A DNA stretch of 64,000 bases from SVEL01 sp017381055 (lineage in GTDB: Bacteria; Bacillota; Clostridia; Lachnospirales; Lachnospiraceae): positions 60,198-124,197 of the forward strand of contig JAXJYC010000040.1 in the NCBI GenBank assembly GCA_036307185.1, written 5' to 3'. Position 1 is the first letter of the stretch; every line of letters starts with the position of its first letter. A program made the translations under genes and the position numbers. The notes below the pieces were generated by a model. The model did not search any database and was not told the DNA's origin. It saw only the letters and a program-made list of their open reading frames with translations. Positions 40,556-49,458 of this stretch are shown here, piece by piece.

Positions 40556-42025
40556 CTATTCTATAACAATTGCATCTGATGTAAGATCAACAGTTATAGC
40601 AGGACGAATTCCAAATCCTTCAAGGCCTACTTCCTTCTCCCATATTTTATCGTCATAATACTCTGTGCCCACCATATAACACTTTGATGAATATCCTTCT
40701 ACTGGATCACGAAGCCACCAACAGTACATTTCTATACCATAAGCTTCCACTTCACCCTCATACCACTGACTCTTGTCTTGCTCCAAACATTCTGCTGTTG
40801 GCTTTGTCAATATATTCATATCAGCTTTCTCAAAAAGCTTTAAATCATCCAATGATAGCAAGTACACCTTATCCTCAGTAGTTATTGTCGGTTGCTTACT
40901 AAGAGCATTTCCTTTCGTTTCCAACACAGTTGTCTTTATAGCTTCAAGCTCAGACTCACTAAAGTTTGTTAAAAATCCCGGTTCTATATCGTAACCATTT
41001 TTATTATCCGACATCTTATCCTTAGATGGTATACCCTCTCCGTAATCCACAAGCTCTGTTGTAGCATTAAGCCATGCTCTTATATCAGAGTTAGACCAAT
41101 CACTGTTTCCTCTAATGTCTGCCTGAAACTCTAGATTTCTATCTGCTTCGCTCTCTTGATTAGTATAATAATATTCACCGTTATGCTTATTAAAGGATTC
41201 ACTATCAGCCGCATCAAAAGCCTTCATGGTAATAATATCTTTAGCTACAAGCACTGCTTCTGTCTTATCATCAGATAGTTTTAATACTCGCCAGTAAATA
41301 GGCACTCCATTATAACTTCCAAACTTAACTGTATCACCAAGCTCTACTTGTTTAGGTTTCTTATCAGCTTCTGCTTTTGTTTCATCCTTATCGGCACCAG
41401 CCACAGTTTCATTCTCATCTGGATTATATTCTTCCGTAGCTGTGATAACAGTTTCAACTGTTCCAGTATCCTTATTTGAATCGTTATCATTTAAAAGATT
41501 TTTTACAGTAAAATAGACACATCCCAGACTGAATATCACACCTGCTATAACAGCAGCAATTAATAGCAACACGAGGTGACTTTTATTGTTTTTGTTATTT
41601 CTATCGATTTTATTATTGTCAATGTTCTCCTGGGTTATCTGTCTCTGAGAAAGATTTCTCACCGCATTAACCATGTCTTGATAATCTTCATCCTTTCCAT
41701 TTAGCCACTGATGAGACATCAAGAAATATTCCATAGACTTTGTAAGGATAACATCCTCAATTCTATAAACTATTATAGGAATATTCTTGCTTACAGCTCT
41801 CTCAACTTCTCTAAGAACGTGAGGTGACTGATTTGAATTATTGGATAATACAAGAATCATCGCATCTGATCTATCTATTCCATATATTATCTCCTCTGCA
41901 TACTCGTGTCCTGAACGAATATCTCTAGGCGCCAAAAAGCAACCTATACCATTTTTCTCTAGCTCCTGACATAAGCCATTAGCTACATCCGCATCTATTG
42001 ATGAATGTGATAAAAATACGTACAT
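40556..42025 (-). CDS. TIR domain - transmembrane - DUF6273 protein
   Basis: Three parts. Residues 1-110 are a TIR_2-type domain: MYVFLSHSSIDADVANGLCQ, CFLAPRDIRSGHEYAEEI, MILVLSNNSNQSPHVLREVE (Glu at the usual NADase position). A polar linker leads to one TM (about 152-175; LVLLLIAAVIAGVIFSLG). The remaining 300 residues outside contain a DUF6273/formylglycine-enzyme-like domain (YWRVLKL, WSNSDIRAWLN, CWWLRDP, GIRPAITVD). NAD hydrolysis or signalling by the TIR part is inferred only. Own promoter and separate from the T7SS operon, yet directly downstream of it. Confidence 0.82.
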   Translation of the reverse strand: MYVFLSHSSIDADVANGLCQELEKNGIGCFLAPRDIRSGHEYAEEIIYGIDRSDAMILVLSNNSNQSPHVLREVERAVSKNIPIIVYRIEDVILTKSMEYFLMSHQWLNGKDEDYQDMVNAVRNLSQRQITQENIDNNKIDRNNKNNKSHLVLLLIAAVIAGVIFSLGCVYFTVKNLLNDNDSNKDTGTVETVITATEEYNPDENETVAGADKDETKAEADKKPKQVELGDTVKFGSYNGVPIYWRVLKLSDDKTEAVLVAKDIITMKAFDAADSESFNKHNGEYYYTNQESEADRNLEFQADIRGNSDWSNSDIRAWLNATTELVDYGEGIPSKDKMSDNKNGYDIEPGFLTNFSESELEAIKTTVLETKGNALSKQPTITTEDKVYLLSLDDLKLFEKADMNILTKPTAECLEQDKSQWYEGEVEAYGIEMYCWWLRDPVEGYSSKCYMVGTEYYDDKIWEKEVGLEGFGIRPAITVDLTSDAIVIE

Positions 42026-42068
42026 AATATTTTATCCTCCCTATATATATGCAAAATCATCCATTATT

Positions 42069-42097
42069 ATAATATATCATATAGTAATATTCTTCAA
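42069..42097 (-). promoter_or_regulatory. Promoter of the TIR gene (TTGAAG-17-TATTAT)
   Basis: Minus strand -35 TTGAAG (42097-42092), 17-bp spacer, -10 TATTAT (42074-42069), between the T7SS terminator and the TIR gene. Confidence 0.5.
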
Positions 42098-42126
42098 TAA
42101 AAAGTTAGTTAAAATGCTGATATTTA

Positions 42127-42158
42127 AAGAAAAAGTGACTTGCTTATACAAGTCACTT
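42127..42158 (-). terminator. Terminator of the T7SS operon
   Basis: Minus strand AAGTGACTTG-TATAAG-CAAGTCACTT then TTTCTTT, a perfect 10-bp stem 43 nt after the last gene of the T7SS cluster. Confidence 0.85.
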
Positions 42159-42200
42159 AAACACTTTATGTACTAACTAAAACCTACTGCTAAAATCATT

Positions 42201-42743
42201 CTAATACAAACAAGTTTTTCCATGGATAAATAAAATTTCTTTTTCCACAAGAAACTTATCTTCGTCATTATGCAGTTCCTCTTGCGATAATACTGTTGTA
42301 CCAAATGTTGGTTCTGATAATACTGTTGTGCCAACAACTTGAGGTTCCAAAACAGTTGTCACATTATCCCCTGTTCCTAATACCGTTGTTACATTATTAT
42401 CTGCATTAAGTACCGTTGTGCTATTATCTACACCTTCTGGAAGTACCTCTGTAGCTTCTATATTTCCGGCGTTTCCCACTGATATCTGTTGCGTAATCTT
42501 TTCAGTAATAAAACTTTCAGAAACTTCTTTAATCTGTCTTTTATATAATATATCAGCCGATTTATTTTCCTTAGATACTTTTGCCGTTTTCATTGCACCA
42601 ATAGCTTTTCTTGCATTTCGTCCACTTAAATCACCAACAATTTTTTTGATATTAAATTTGATAAATAAAACTACAGACAAGCATAAAAACAAAATAGCAA
42701 TCACATACGAAATAGTAGATATTAATTTAAATGTTTCTGCCAT
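42201..42743 (-). CDS. Membrane protein with five TTVL repeats (putative FHA-ligand protein)
   Basis: 180 residues. One N-terminal TM (about 10-30; TISYVIAILFLCLSVVLFIK), a basic linker, then a low-complexity region (115-160) with five TTVL units: NSTTVLNA, NVTTVLGT, NVTTVLEP, VGTTVLSE, FGTTVLSQ. FHA domains often prefer pThr-x-x-Leu/Ile, and the first Thr of each unit fits with Leu at +3. The gene overlaps the kinase stop by one base (TAATG). I infer a substrate of that kinase that recruits the locus FHA proteins to the membrane. No family is recognised and the C-terminal 25 residues are unexplained. Confidence 0.7.
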   Translation of the reverse strand: MAETFKLISTISYVIAILFLCLSVVLFIKFNIKKIVGDLSGRNARKAIGAMKTAKVSKENKSADILYKRQIKEVSESFITEKITQQISVGNAGNIEATEVLPEGVDNSTTVLNADNNVTTVLGTGDNVTTVLEPQVVGTTVLSEPTFGTTVLSQEELHNDEDKFLVEKEILFIHGKTCLY

Positions 42744-44470
42744 TATTTTCTACCTCCTACACTTTCATATGTTGTATTCATATCTTCTATGTATATTTCA
42801 ACATTCTCAAGTATTAGCTCCTGTTTAGCAATTGACTTCTCCTGAGTCACAGGCAATTCACTAGTATTTATATATATATCATTTAAAAGTTCTATAACCT
42901 CTTCATAATCAACTCCCGTAGCTGCGAAGCCTTTACGCTGATTATTAATTAACATAGAAACAGCATCATATACCGTTAATTTTATATATGGCATATTCTC
43001 GTTATCATTATTGTCATCTTTATCCAAGTTTTCAAGGCATATTTCCAATGAATCAAGAAGTTTTGAATATACCTCATAAGTCGGTTCCTTTGTATTTGTT
43101 GAATTTACAATATATTTCTTATAAAATTCACAAATAATATAATATGACTCTACAAGCTTATAATTTTCATAGGATTCATTGCCACTATCTATTACCGCTT
43201 GAAAAAAAGGATACGCTTTCAAAGCTCTATCTTTCATTGATACGTTTTCATTATCTATGTCATACATATATAAATATGTAATCCCAGCTAAATAATTCAT
43301 TTCTATGCAGCCGTCATCACTAAGTTTAAAATTATCACTATCACTATCACTAAAGGCTGCATTATAATAACCCATAAATTCTATGCTTTCTTTACTTCCA
43401 AACAAATTATTGTCTGTATAAGCTTCCAGCATTTTTATATACGCCTCATACCTATATGGATACAATTCTATAGCTTCTTTATAGCTTTGCATTTTTTCTT
43501 CATAATTTGTAGAGGTACTAATATTCACCTTCTTATCATAATTTTTATCATTTTCAGATACTGATAATAGGTTAAAAGTAATACCACTTATAAACATAAC
43601 TATACTTGCAGCTGCTGCACCCACAAATAGCTTCAATTTTTTCTTCTGTTTTGCTCTATACGAAACATCCAACTCATCGTAATGTTCTAATGCATACATT
43701 AGCTCATCACAACTTTGATATCTGTCTTCTGGATTAAGTTGTGTACACTTTGTAATGATTTCTTCAAATCCAGATGACAATGCTGGATTCCATTGTCTTA
43801 TTGGATATATTTGATAAGGTGGTTCTGATGGATTTTGGCCTGTAACAAGATGATACAACGTTACACCTAGACAATATATATCTGTTCTAGCATCAGTTTG
43901 TCCCATACCACCAAACTGTTCTGGTGCTGCATATCCTTTTGTTCCAAGACTTACTGTATCTGATATATTATGTTCTTTGAACTCTCTTGCTATACCAAAA
44001 TCAATAAGTTTTAAAGTACCTTCAGGTTTAAGCATAACGTTCGCAGGCTTCATATCTCTATAAATAATAGGCGGATTTTGCGAATGCAAATAACGCAAAA
44101 CATCACATAACTGTTTTGCCCATTCTATAACCTTATCCTGAGGTTGTGCACCTGACGATGCTAATATCTTATCCAACGACTCACCTTCTATATAATCCAT
44201 TACGACATAGATTGTTTTTCCGCTATCTATAATATCTACAATTCGTGGCAAAGAAGGATGATCCAACTTCTTCATCATATTTGCTTCAATAAGAAGGCTT
44301 TGAACAACTATTTCATTATTCTTATCATTAGCAATCTTTTTAATTTCTTTAACAGCCCACTGCTTATTTAGCCTTTTATCCATTGCCAAATATACAGTTG
44401 ACATACCACCCTTTCCAATCTCCTTAAGTATTTCATACTTATTATCAATTACCAATCCAAGTTGTGCCAT
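42743..44470 (-). CDS. Transmembrane Ser/Thr protein kinase (PrkC-like)
   Basis: Eukaryotic-like kinase, residues 10-275: glycine loop EIGKGGMSTVYLA, Lys in WAVKEIKK, catalytic loop IIYRDMKPANVM, DFG in LIDFGIAREF, activation loop SLGTKGYAAPEQFG. One TM about 282-305 (LKLFVGAAAASIVMFISGIT) and a 265-residue extracellular part without PASTA repeats but with tetratricopeptide-like helices (YRYEAYIKMLEAYTDNN). ATG 44470 follows AGGAGAGTTAAT; the ORF to 44488 is not needed. It lies 10 nt after the PP2C gene and overlaps the TTVL protein start. Confidence 0.93.
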   Translation of the reverse strand: MAQLGLVIDNKYEILKEIGKGGMSTVYLAMDKRLNKQWAVKEIKKIANDKNNEIVVQSLLIEANMMKKLDHPSLPRIVDIIDSGKTIYVVMDYIEGESLDKILASSGAQPQDKVIEWAKQLCDVLRYLHSQNPPIIYRDMKPANVMLKPEGTLKLIDFGIAREFKEHNISDTVSLGTKGYAAPEQFGGMGQTDARTDIYCLGVTLYHLVTGQNPSEPPYQIYPIRQWNPALSSGFEEIITKCTQLNPEDRYQSCDELMYALEHYDELDVSYRAKQKKKLKLFVGAAAASIVMFISGITFNLLSVSENDKNYDKKVNISTSTNYEEKMQSYKEAIELYPYRYEAYIKMLEAYTDNNLFGSKESIEFMGYYNAAFSDSDSDNFKLSDDGCIEMNYLAGITYLYMYDIDNENVSMKDRALKAYPFFQAVIDSGNESYENYKLVESYYIICEFYKKYIVNSTNTKEPTYEVYSKLLDSLEICLENLDKDDNNDNENMPYIKLTVYDAVSMLINNQRKGFAATGVDYEEVIELLNDIYINTSELPVTQEKSIAKQELILENVEIYIEDMNTTYESVGGRK

Positions 44471-44480
44471 ATTAACTCTC

Positions 44481-45248
44481 CTATACAACCTTAATATATC
44501 CAGCTGTAATATTATCAGTTTCTTTTCTATCCATATTTAGCCTAATAACATTTTTCAAAGCAATACTAATATCTTCTTCCGTTGAAAATAAAGCTGGCTT
44601 AAGCAACGAGTACAACTCATCACTACTAACCATATGCCTTAAACCATCAGAGCACACTAAAAAGCCCTGCCCCGAATTAACTTTACCCTTATAATATTCA
44701 ATCTCAATATTAGCAGTAGCACCCACACACTGAAGTAAAACATTTCGTCTTGGATCCACAGCTGCTTGTTCTTCTGTCAGTCTACCAAGCTTTATCTCTC
44801 TAGCCATAAGAGATTGATCCTCTGTAATCTGAACAATATTATCATCTAACATATATGTTCTCGAATCACCCACATTAACTATCATATATTCATTATCTAT
44901 AATCAATATACCTGTCACCGTCGTTCCAAGATTTACATGATGTTCTTGACCATATTCATACAACTCAGAATTTATACGCTCCAAGAGTTCCTTCCAATCT
45001 TTCTCTATACGTTCCCAAACATTATCATCACAAATAATGTCTCTCATCTTATTATCTGACCATTTTACAAATCTATCTATTGTCATCGCACTAGCAATCT
45101 CGCCTTTTTGCAGGCCACCCATACCATCACATAAAATAGCCATAGCAACTGTTTTACCTTTGCACTGCCCCACTCTTATAGCTAAACTATCCTGATTTAC
45201 CGTTTTGGTTGTGCCTATGTCTGTTGCAGCACCTGTTATAAATCTCAT
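44481..45248 (-). CDS. PP2C-family Ser/Thr phosphatase
   Basis: Mn/Mg-dependent protein phosphatase that reverses the neighbouring kinase. PPM motifs: ATDIGTTKTVNQDSLAIRVG (1), AMAILCDGMGGLQKGEIASA (2, DGMGG), MIVNVGDSRTYML (8), FLVCSDGLRHMVSSDEL (DG, about 200) and KETDNITAGYIKV (final DN). 255 residues, no membrane segment. 10 nt before the kinase start, so a kinase-phosphatase pair. Directly downstream of the two leucine-rich protein genes in the T7SS operon. Confidence 0.92.
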   Translation of the reverse strand: MRFITGAATDIGTTKTVNQDSLAIRVGQCKGKTVAMAILCDGMGGLQKGEIASAMTIDRFVKWSDNKMRDIICDDNVWERIEKDWKELLERINSELYEYGQEHHVNLGTTVTGILIIDNEYMIVNVGDSRTYMLDDNIVQITEDQSLMAREIKLGRLTEEQAAVDPRRNVLLQCVGATANIEIEYYKGKVNSGQGFLVCSDGLRHMVSSDELYSLLKPALFSTEEDISIALKNVIRLNMDRKETDNITAGYIKVV

Positions 45249-45290
45249 CTTACTACCTCTTATAATATAAATTTGTATTCAAACTACATC

Positions 45291-46100
45291 TTAATAGTCC
45301 TTAAAATCTATTTCTACATCCGGCAAAGCATCACGTATAATAGATAATTCCTCTTCATTATCTGCTAAAGGTGTTCCATATACTTCAATATGTTTTAGAT
45401 TTTTCAACTTAACAATATCACCTGCTTCAGATATATTTGTATATTGAATACATAAACGCTCCAAGTTTTCTAGATTACCAATACCATCCAAATCCGTAAT
45501 ATCACTTGCACTTAAATCCAATATAAAAATATTTGGACAATTACTATATATACTTGAATAATCCAAATCCTTTTGCTTCCACAACCATAATGCGGTTAGA
45601 TTTTCCCCATATTGCAAAAAATCAAGACTCTCAAATTCACATGTTCCATCATCATTGCAAATATATAACGAAGATAATTGCTTACACTCTTGTAAAATTT
45701 CTCCTAATTCCTCTTGTATTTGTGATATCCTCTCACTACATTCCGGTTTAGGTTTCACACACCACTTTTTCCAATACGCATCGCCTGTTCTTGTCTCAGG
45801 AATGCCAATACGCAACGTATGTAAATTCTTACAAAACTTGATATCTTCCAATGTAGTATAATAACCAGTATATCCTATATTTAACCAACCAAGTTGTTCT
45901 AAGCACTCAACAGTAAACTCTTCCTTTTCATCTATAACCTCATAAAAAATCGCTGAATTGATTAAAGTATTTTCCATTTCTTTATCTACAAACGGTAAGT
46001 CCAGCTTTTTTTCTTGTTCCTTAAACAAAGGCGGTATCGCAAATATCAACACAATCGTTAATACTAATATTATACTACCTATTACCCATATCTTTTTCAT
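45291..46100 (-). CDS. Membrane-anchored leucine-rich-repeat protein, paralog 2 (candidate immunity protein)
   Basis: 269 residues: N-terminal signal anchor (about 4-24; IWVIGSIILVLTIVLIFAIP), then an extracytoplasmic leucine-rich domain with repeats such as LWLWKQKDLDYSSIYSNCPN, IFILDLSASDITDLDGIGNL and IEVYGTPLADNEEELSIIR. It is a close paralog of the next gene (shared PFVDKEMENTLINSAI and NIGYTGYYTTLED). Tandem paralogs right after an LXG-type effector are typical of immunity genes, and the outside orientation suggests the toxin acts at the envelope. Inferred; no immunity family recognised. Confidence 0.65.
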   Translation of the reverse strand: MKKIWVIGSIILVLTIVLIFAIPPLFKEQEKKLDLPFVDKEMENTLINSAIFYEVIDEKEEFTVECLEQLGWLNIGYTGYYTTLEDIKFCKNLHTLRIGIPETRTGDAYWKKWCVKPKPECSERISQIQEELGEILQECKQLSSLYICNDDGTCEFESLDFLQYGENLTALWLWKQKDLDYSSIYSNCPNIFILDLSASDITDLDGIGNLENLERLCIQYTNISEAGDIVKLKNLKHIEVYGTPLADNEEELSIIRDALPDVEIDFKDY

Positions 46101-46140
46101 AGATTTTCCTTTCTAATAAAATCTTAAATATTTATTTCCT

Positions 46141-46950
46141 CTAATAGTCTTCTAAATTTATTTTTACATCAGGCAATGCTTCTCGTATAACTTTCAGTTC
46201 CTCTTCATTTTCTGCTAAAGGCGTTCCATACACATCTAACTCTTTTAGTTTTTTTAAATTAACAATATCCCCTGCCTCATATACATTTGTATATCTTATA
46301 TCCAATGTCTCAAGTTTCTCCATTTTCCCTATACCTTGTAAATCACTAATATCACTATATCTTAAATCTAAAATAAAAATATTTGGACAATTGATATATA
46401 TACTTGAATAATCCAAATCCTTTTGCTCCCATAGCCATAATGCTATTAGATTTTCACCATACTTTAAAAAATCAAGACTCTCAAATTCACATGTTCCCTC
46501 ATCATTACAAATATATAACCCAGATAATTGGGTACACTCTTGCAAAATTCCACCTAATTCCTCTTGTATTTGTAATATTCTCTCACTACATTCCGGTTTA
46601 GGTTTCACACACCACTTTTTCCAGTACATATCCCCTGATCTTGTTTTTGGAATACCTATACGCAATGTTCGTATGTTTTTGCAAAATTTCACATCCTCCA
46701 ATGTAGTATAATAACCAGTATATCCTATATTTAAATAATCAAGTTGTTCTAAAGACTCAACAGTAAATTCTTCTTTTTCATCTATTATTTCGTAATAAAT
46801 CGCGGAATTAATTAAAGTATTTTCCATTTCTTTATCTACAAATGGTAAATCCACCACTTTTTCACTATCCTTAGAGAACGGCAATATCACGAATATAAGC
46901 GCAAGCATTATGACTGATATTATACACCCTATTATATATTTTTTTTTCAT
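46141..46950 (-). CDS. Membrane-anchored leucine-rich-repeat protein, paralog 1 (candidate immunity protein)
   Basis: 269 residues: signal anchor (about 3-25; KKYIIGCIISVIMLALIFVI) plus an extracytoplasmic domain with leucine-rich units (TLRIGIPKTRSGDMYW, FILDLRYSDISDLQGIGKM, LDIRYTNVYEAG, LDVYGTPLAENEEELKVIR). Start ATG 46950 has AAAGGAAAATGT upstream; the ORF continues to 46980, overlapping the effector gene. It begins 13 nt after the LXG-like effector stop, the position of cognate immunity genes in LXG loci. Closely similar to the downstream paralog, so the pair arose by tandem duplication. Confidence 0.65.
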   Translation of the reverse strand: MKKKYIIGCIISVIMLALIFVILPFSKDSEKVVDLPFVDKEMENTLINSAIYYEIIDEKEEFTVESLEQLDYLNIGYTGYYTTLEDVKFCKNIRTLRIGIPKTRSGDMYWKKWCVKPKPECSERILQIQEELGGILQECTQLSGLYICNDEGTCEFESLDFLKYGENLIALWLWEQKDLDYSSIYINCPNIFILDLRYSDISDLQGIGKMEKLETLDIRYTNVYEAGDIVNLKKLKELDVYGTPLAENEEELKVIREALPDVKINLEDY

Positions 46951-46963
46951 ACATTTTCCTTTC

Positions 46964-48790
46964 TTACTTAACGGTATCAAATATTCTCTCTATTATTTTT
47001 TCCTTTTCCGGATCCTTTTTTAACTCCGCAATTTCCTCATAAACCGCATTTGGTTCAGAAAATATCTTCTCTCGATCCAACTCCATTCTAAGCTCAGAAT
47101 TAAATGCTTTAATATAACCATCTGTCCTTTCCCCTGCATACGGATATATTACTGTTTCTGCAATTTCAACCGTATCATATGTAACAAAATTCGCATCACA
47201 ATCAAAATAGCTATACATTTGAGAAGCATCTATTCTGCTTATACTATCTTCTATCATTTTTTCTTCATATTTATCTGCAGCTTTTTCACTTTTCATATCA
47301 ACATGAAATTCTATCAAATCTCCAATTATAGGTATTGATTCTGACAAAAGTTTTTTTCCAATTTTTGTACTTGCTTTTTCAGCTACTGTTTCACCAATTT
47401 TATCTAGTATTTTATCATTAACTTCCCCCAAAACAAAGTTTCCAGTTTCATCACTTGGCTGATATACCCCTATATAATTGCCTAAACTATATATCTCTTT
47501 TTTTGCCCTTTTTCCAACAATATCCTCACTCATATCTGTATATTCAATTTTTATAGATGAATCCCTTTGATGATTAAATCCTTGAACATATATAGTTTGT
47601 AAAAAGGACACATTTATATACTCTATTTTCCCATATTCATTGTATTTTGTTTCTATATCCAAAGGTGGATATTCATCATCATATTCTCCTCTATAATCTC
47701 TAATTGCCCTTACAGATTCTAACAATGTAGCTCTTTGCATAATATAGTCTCTCTCACTCCCCAATTCATCGTACTTGTCTGGATCAGCTTTTATCACTTC
47801 ACTTTGCTGTACTAGCAATATGTTATCCGCCCAATTAGATAAATACTCTATCATTTCTTCTGTTTTATCTTTATCTACTTCCCATTTTGCAAATGCATTA
47901 TCTAGAACTTGACCTTCATGAAAATCTATATACTCTGCCTCGTATCTATCTGGTTCTAACATAAGATAACTTATAAAAATTTCCATTTCATCATCACTCG
48001 CATGCATAAACGCTTTAACTAATGCCTCATATTCACGTGGCATGATATCAGAAGCATCTTTAGCAAGAATTTTCTTTATCTCATCCATCCTAAGCTCTAC
48101 AGCTCCATCTGCACTAGTCTTCCACAATCGTTTAGAATAGCTATCTACTATGTCCGTACGCCATGAAGCCGACATATCTGGCTGATATGTTCCATTTACA
48201 AAACTCGACTTCAATCCTTCCAAAGCACATTTCGCAGAAAATCTTGTTTTTTGGCCTGCCGAAAACAAATTTCCTGTGTTATCCTGTATATAATCATACT
48301 TATTCTCTTTTGCTAAATATTCATTATATATATCTATCTCCTTCTCAAGAAGAGATGCATATTTTTGCGCCTTAATCAACGATGGCAATGATAACACACT
48401 CGACATACCAAATATATTGTATTTTTCAGCTTTTTCTGCATAAGAAGTAGCCAAATCGCTATATAAATCCTTTTTTTTATTAGATTCTCTTTTAGCTTCT
48501 TGAATTACAGCTCCATCCAAAACTCTATCTCCAACAAGATTATTTAAAGTCCTAAAATCTGCAATATCAGAATCATTCGCAGAGCGTAAGGCATGTATTA
48601 CTTCTACATAGTCATTTAGCTGCTGTTTTAAATTATCAAAAGCTTCACTTTTTATCTCATTATCCTCAGAAAACATAGTTAAAGTATTTCCAGCAGCCCT
48701 AAGTATTCCATTATCTCTTTCAAGATTATCGATAATACCTAAATTTTGCTCTACTAATGTTTTTCCATTTAAATACGAATTCTCTGTCAT
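46964..48790 (-). CDS. LXG-like T7SS effector (putative polymorphic toxin)
   Basis: 608 residues with no signal peptide. The N-terminal 200 residues are mostly long helices (IIDNLERDNGILRAAGNTLT, EAFDNLKQQLNDYVEVIHAL, DFRTLNNLVGDRVLDGAVIQ), as in the LXG secretion domain. The middle (210-330) is also helical. The C-terminal part (about 360-608) has beta-rich stretches (KIEYINVSFLQTIYVQGF), then ESIPIIGDLIEFHVDMKSEK and SYFDCDANFVTYDTVEIAET. I recognise no catalytic motif in it. It follows LapA1/LapA2-like genes and precedes two candidate immunity genes, the standard LXG gene order. Toxicity is inferred. Confidence 0.7.
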   Translation of the reverse strand: MTENSYLNGKTLVEQNLGIIDNLERDNGILRAAGNTLTMFSEDNEIKSEAFDNLKQQLNDYVEVIHALRSANDSDIADFRTLNNLVGDRVLDGAVIQEAKRESNKKKDLYSDLATSYAEKAEKYNIFGMSSVLSLPSLIKAQKYASLLEKEIDIYNEYLAKENKYDYIQDNTGNLFSAGQKTRFSAKCALEGLKSSFVNGTYQPDMSASWRTDIVDSYSKRLWKTSADGAVELRMDEIKKILAKDASDIMPREYEALVKAFMHASDDEMEIFISYLMLEPDRYEAEYIDFHEGQVLDNAFAKWEVDKDKTEEMIEYLSNWADNILLVQQSEVIKADPDKYDELGSERDYIMQRATLLESVRAIRDYRGEYDDEYPPLDIETKYNEYGKIEYINVSFLQTIYVQGFNHQRDSSIKIEYTDMSEDIVGKRAKKEIYSLGNYIGVYQPSDETGNFVLGEVNDKILDKIGETVAEKASTKIGKKLLSESIPIIGDLIEFHVDMKSEKAADKYEEKMIEDSISRIDASQMYSYFDCDANFVTYDTVEIAETVIYPYAGERTDGYIKAFNSELRMELDREKIFSEPNAVYEEIAELKKDPEKEKIIERIFDTVK

Positions 48791-48793
48791 TTT

Positions 48794-49138
48794 TTACCAT
48801 TCCTGTTCTGTTGATTCGTCAAACTGAGCTTTCAGTTCCTCTCTCTTATCTTCAAGCTTCCTCTGCTCATTTTGTACATGTGCATAGAACTCATCTGCGA
48901 AATTGCTATTTTCATTACGGATCTGACATAATAATTCTCGTTTTTCTTCCATAAGACTTTTTAATTTCACATCACTTTCATCACACATATCATACATCTG
49001 ATCAAGCTTATTCAATTCGTCTAACAACATATGATCTTCTTCTTCTTCTTCTCTTTTGAAGTTTCTTAACATATCATTCAAAGCATCCTCTTGCTCTTCT
49101 AGTTCTCTTAATGCTTCATAATTATCCATTTCAGTCAT
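48794..49138 (-). CDS. LapA2/DUF3958-like coiled-coil T7SS accessory protein
   Basis: 114 residues of charged helix (ALRELEEQEDALNDMLRNFK, EEEEEDHMLLDELNKLDQMY, KLKSLMEEKRELLCQIRNEN), a predicted antiparallel coiled coil. Size, composition and position between the LapA1-like gene and the LXG effector match DUF3958 (Lap2), which in streptococci binds the LXG domain and aids targeting to the secretion machine. Residue-level similarity cannot be checked here. GTGAGGACATATA precedes ATG 49138; it ends 3 nt before the effector ATG. Confidence 0.65.
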   Translation of the reverse strand: MTEMDNYEALRELEEQEDALNDMLRNFKREEEEEDHMLLDELNKLDQMYDMCDESDVKLKSLMEEKRELLCQIRNENSNFADEFYAHVQNEQRKLEDKREELKAQFDESTEQEW

Positions 49139-49154
49139 TATATGTCCTCACTTT

Positions 49155-49457
49155 TTATTCTGGTAATTCTGATAATCTTACTGTTTCTATTTCCGCTATA
49201 TTCGCAAGCATCTCGTCATATTGAGCAAATTTAAGACCTAAGCTTTGAATATTTTTTGCTTCTTGCTCTAAACACTTACCTAATTCCAAGTCAGCCCACT
49301 GAGCATCATAATAAGCTTTTCTTCCTTTGGTAGCCGCACTAATAGTTGTTTTATAGTCAGTGTATTGTAATTGGTCAAAAGAAAATCCTTTCGCCGTTGC
49401 AGAAACGCCTTCCGAGTACGTACTTACCGTACTTTTATCTACATTAATATCACTCAT
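49155..49457 (-). CDS. LapA1/TIGR04197-like small T7SS protein
   Basis: 100-residue helical protein: MSDINVDKSTVSTYSEGVSA, KGFSFDQLQYTDYKTTISAA, KGRKAYYDAQWADLELGKCL. Resembles the DUF3130/TIGR04197 (SACOL2603-like) group of WXG100-like proteins encoded before LXG toxins, called Lap1. It has no clear WxG turn. AGGAGG lies 12 nt upstream in the end of essC. It begins directly after the essC stop, so the effector module is attached to the machinery operon. Confidence 0.65.
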   Translation of the reverse strand: MSDINVDKSTVSTYSEGVSATAKGFSFDQLQYTDYKTTISAATKGRKAYYDAQWADLELGKCLEQEAKNIQSLGLKFAQYDEMLANIAEIETVRLSELPE

Positions 49458-49458
49458 T

